Origin: JBCBKZ01 sp039026975
GTDB lineage: Bacteria; Bacteroidota; Bacteroidia; J057
DNA: 7,330 nt
Reading direction: 5' to 3'
Assembly (NCBI GenBank): GCA_039026975.1
Contig: JBCCLI010000342.1
Span: 1 to 7,330, forward strand
Shown: piece by piece, positions 6,835 to 7,330 of the stretch
How positions within the stretch are numbered: position 1 is the first letter of the stretch
How the letters are laid out: each line of letters starts with the position of its first letter
Translations under genes and position numbers: made by a program
The notes under the pieces: generated by a model
Databases searched by the model: none
The model's input: the letters and a program-made list of their open reading frames with translations, nothing else
Told to the model about the DNA's origin: nothing

Positions 6835-7330
6835 ATGATAGATCATCCCATTCGTACCACAGTAATCGGTAGTTATCCATTTCCTGCCTGGCTAGAGTTT
6901 GCCAGTAGCCATCTATCTGAGTTTGGCAAGACAGACATTAAAGAGATGCAAGAAGATGCTGTTGTGGCGGCTATTCATGATCAGGTTTCTGCTGGTTTGG
7001 ATGTCATAACTGATGGAGAACAAAGCCGCTTTGATTTTAACCTTTCTTTTTACGGATTCCTCCAGGGAATTGAACAGAACAAACAGGTAGATCGTAAATG
7101 GGGCCCACCTGCGCATGATCAAAGAGGGAAACATCAGATTGCCCATACACTAAGCGCACCTAATGGGTTAGGGGTAGTTGAAGAATTTCTTCAGTTGCAA
7201 AAATTAGCTCCTGAAGGACCCGTACTTAAGGCTAGTGTTCCGGGACCTTTCACCTTGAGTGGCCGGCTACTGCCCAACGAAGAATACCCAGATAGATATG
7301 CCATTACAGAGGCTTTGGTACCAATTGTTA
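6835..7330 (+). CDS. MetE-like (cobalamin-independent methionine synthase C-terminal-type) protein, cut by the right edge
   Basis: The first 165 codons of a UROD/MetE-superfamily TIM-barrel protein are open to the window end. IRTTVIGSYPFP at 6-17 matches the TTTIGSFPQ opening of the MetE catalytic domain. GLDVITDGEQSRFDF (54-68) matches the MetE LDVLVHGEAER segment, whose Glu (here Glu62) contacts homocysteine. KASVPGPFTLSGR (132-144) corresponds to the next conserved barrel strand. The gene begins directly at this domain, so it is the short, core-MetE type and not the long two-domain enzyme. The zinc ligands that bind the thiol lie further downstream and cannot be checked. It follows the SIS gene by 62 bases on the same strand. 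Methionine synthesis is one option; its place in a sugar operon suggests a different methyl or thiol transfer, or another barrel reaction. The family call is sound; the function is unknown. Confidence 0.85.
   Translation, partial: MIDHPIRTTVIGSYPFPAWLEFASSHLSEFGKTDIKEMQEDAVVAAIHDQVSAGLDVITDGEQSRFDFNLSFYGFLQGIEQNKQVDRKWGPPAHDQRGKHQIAHTLSAPNGLGVVEEFLQLQKLAPEGPVLKASVPGPFTLSGRLLPNEEYPDRYAITEALVPIV

Noticed and set aside
6913..7146. Antisense frame of 77 codons near the right edge
   Set aside because: It lies opposite the MetE-like coding sequence, whose conserved motifs define the real reading frame.
1..7330. CRISPR array, tRNA, rRNA, riboswitch or toxin-antitoxin pair
   Set aside because: No spaced direct repeats, cloverleaf-like segment or small paired frames with ribosome sites were seen on either strand by eye; structure-based RNA searches were not possible.

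Overview
The window looks like part of a Bacteroidota chromosome, perhaps a marine or soil Cytophagales-type bacterium. Three things suggest this. The start codons lack convincing Shine-Dalgarno sequences. The GntR regulator ends in a YCNTEKYPVRNSY-type tail that I associate with Bacteroidota UTRA proteins. The sugar genes are of the kind common in that phylum. The genus is not determinable from sequence reading alone.

Left part (1-2074) is accessory. It opens with the last 66 codons of an IS3-family transposase on the + strand, whose element probably ends near base 257. Facing it on the - strand is an orphan P-loop ATPase of 513 residues (335-1876), AAA+/ORC-CDC6-like or Sll1717-like, with a C-terminal winged helix. 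It is visibly more AT-rich than the genes to its right and has no partner gene in the window. A 198-base AT-rich gap separates it from the divergently transcribed regulator.

Right part (2075-7330) is a regulated carbohydrate-type gene cluster, all on the + strand. It begins with a GntR/HutC-type (UTRA) regulator. A 26-base inverted repeat follows, whose core fits the HutC-subfamily operator pattern GT-N-TA-N-AC. Then come a Gfo/Idh/MocA dehydrogenase, a short-chain dehydrogenase, a ROK-family sugar kinase, a UPF0309-type SIS phosphosugar protein and the first 165 codons of a MetE-like TIM-barrel protein that runs off the right edge. Gaps between the five structural genes are 16 to 63 bases with no obvious terminator, so they are probably one transcription unit.

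As a working model (inference), the ROK kinase phosphorylates an internalised sugar or amino sugar and the SIS protein isomerises or dehydrates the phosphosugar. The two NAD(P)-dependent enzymes carry out paired oxidation and reduction, and the UTRA regulator senses a phosphorylated intermediate and releases the operator. The MetE-like protein does not fit any standard sugar pathway, and the ROK kinase lacks the family's zinc cysteines. The cluster is therefore the best candidate for an undescribed pathway here. No transporter, glycoside hydrolase, RNA gene or CRISPR array is visible.
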